Origin: PALSA-1355 sp031400775
Lineage (GTDB): Bacteria; Planctomycetota; Planctomycetia; Pirellulales; PALSA-1355
Direction of reading: 5' to 3'
Assembly (NCBI GenBank): GCA_031400775.1
Contig: JANNQN010000249.1
Span: 1-5,839 of the forward strand
DNA length: 5,839 bases
This document shows, piece by piece, positions 5,636 through 5,839 of the stretch (within the stretch, counting starts at the first letter, position 1; each line of letters opens with the position of its first letter). The notes under the pieces were generated by a model. It saw nothing but the letters and a program-made list of their open reading frames with translations. It made no database searches and was not told where the DNA came from. Both the position numbers and the translations under genes were made by a program.

Positions 5636-5806
5636 CGTAACAGGTACACGCGGTCTGCCCGCTACTTTGGCGGCCTGGGGACGCGAAGTGGGTGCTAAGC
5701 CGCTTGTCTGTGGCGCGGAGGGCTACGTATACTTCAAAAGAGACAGGCCCGGCGCTGCCTGCGATTGGTTTTATTTGGGCGCAGCCGACTTTCGACGCAA
5801 CCGACG
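5636..5806. other. Non-coding stretch after DUF1501
   Basis: No supported gene was found on either strand. Only short inverted repeats are present (for example CCGC/GCGG near 5660-5675, and CTGCG/CGCAG at about 5758-5783 with a 16-base loop), and none has a T-run. No convincing terminator or promoter is visible. Confidence 0.5.
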
Positions 5807-5839
5807 ATGAGTAACGGCAAGCTGCGGCGTCAGATCACC
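5807..5839 (+). CDS. Possible start of a further gene (partial, 11 codons)
   Basis: ATG at 5807 opens MSNGKLRRQIT and stays open to the window edge. The basic start looks like a normal cytoplasmic N-terminus. There is no clear ribosome site, and the frame is also open upstream, with a TTG at 5765. The piece is too short to identify a family. Confidence 0.35.
   Translation, partial: MSNGKLRRQIT

Overview
The window is GC-rich bacterial chromosome, most likely from a planctomycete (Pirellula-like). The evidence is a DUF1501 protein with a Tat signal, a secreted redoxin fused to a CxxCH heme domain, and a second secreted thioredoxin-like protein; this combination is typical of Planctomycetes. 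The assignment is an inference from gene content, because the window holds no rRNA or other marker gene.

Left half, minus strand, reading leftwards. A secreted thioredoxin-like protein (2599-1976) is followed by a short terminator-like hairpin (1864-1841). The T-run of that hairpin runs into a textbook sigma70 promoter (TTGACA, 17 bp, TAAAAT; 1842-1814). The promoter drives a TetR-family regulator (1702-1022) and, 42 bases further on, a secreted redoxin/cytochrome c protein (979 to the window edge, C-terminus missing). The promoter and leader hold two copies of the same palindrome, TAGAAT-N4-ATTCTA, with centres 63 bp apart. One touches the -10 box and the other lies in the leader. This looks like an autoregulated TetR operon whose target is the redoxin/heme protein, and it is the most interesting feature of the window.

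Right half, plus strand. A secreted alpha/beta hydrolase (2831-3682) diverges from the thioredoxin-like gene across a 231-bp spacer. A DinB-family metal-binding four-helix protein (3711-4172) follows after 28 bases. After another 53 bases, which contain a GC-rich hairpin, comes a Tat-exported DUF1501 protein (4226-5635). The last 200 bases are mostly non-coding. The first 11 codons of a possible further gene (MSNGKLRRQIT) start at 5807.

Together the exported proteins suggest a cell-envelope redox and hydrolase neighbourhood. The link between the left and right halves is only positional. No mobile elements, CRISPR arrays, rRNAs or tRNAs were seen.
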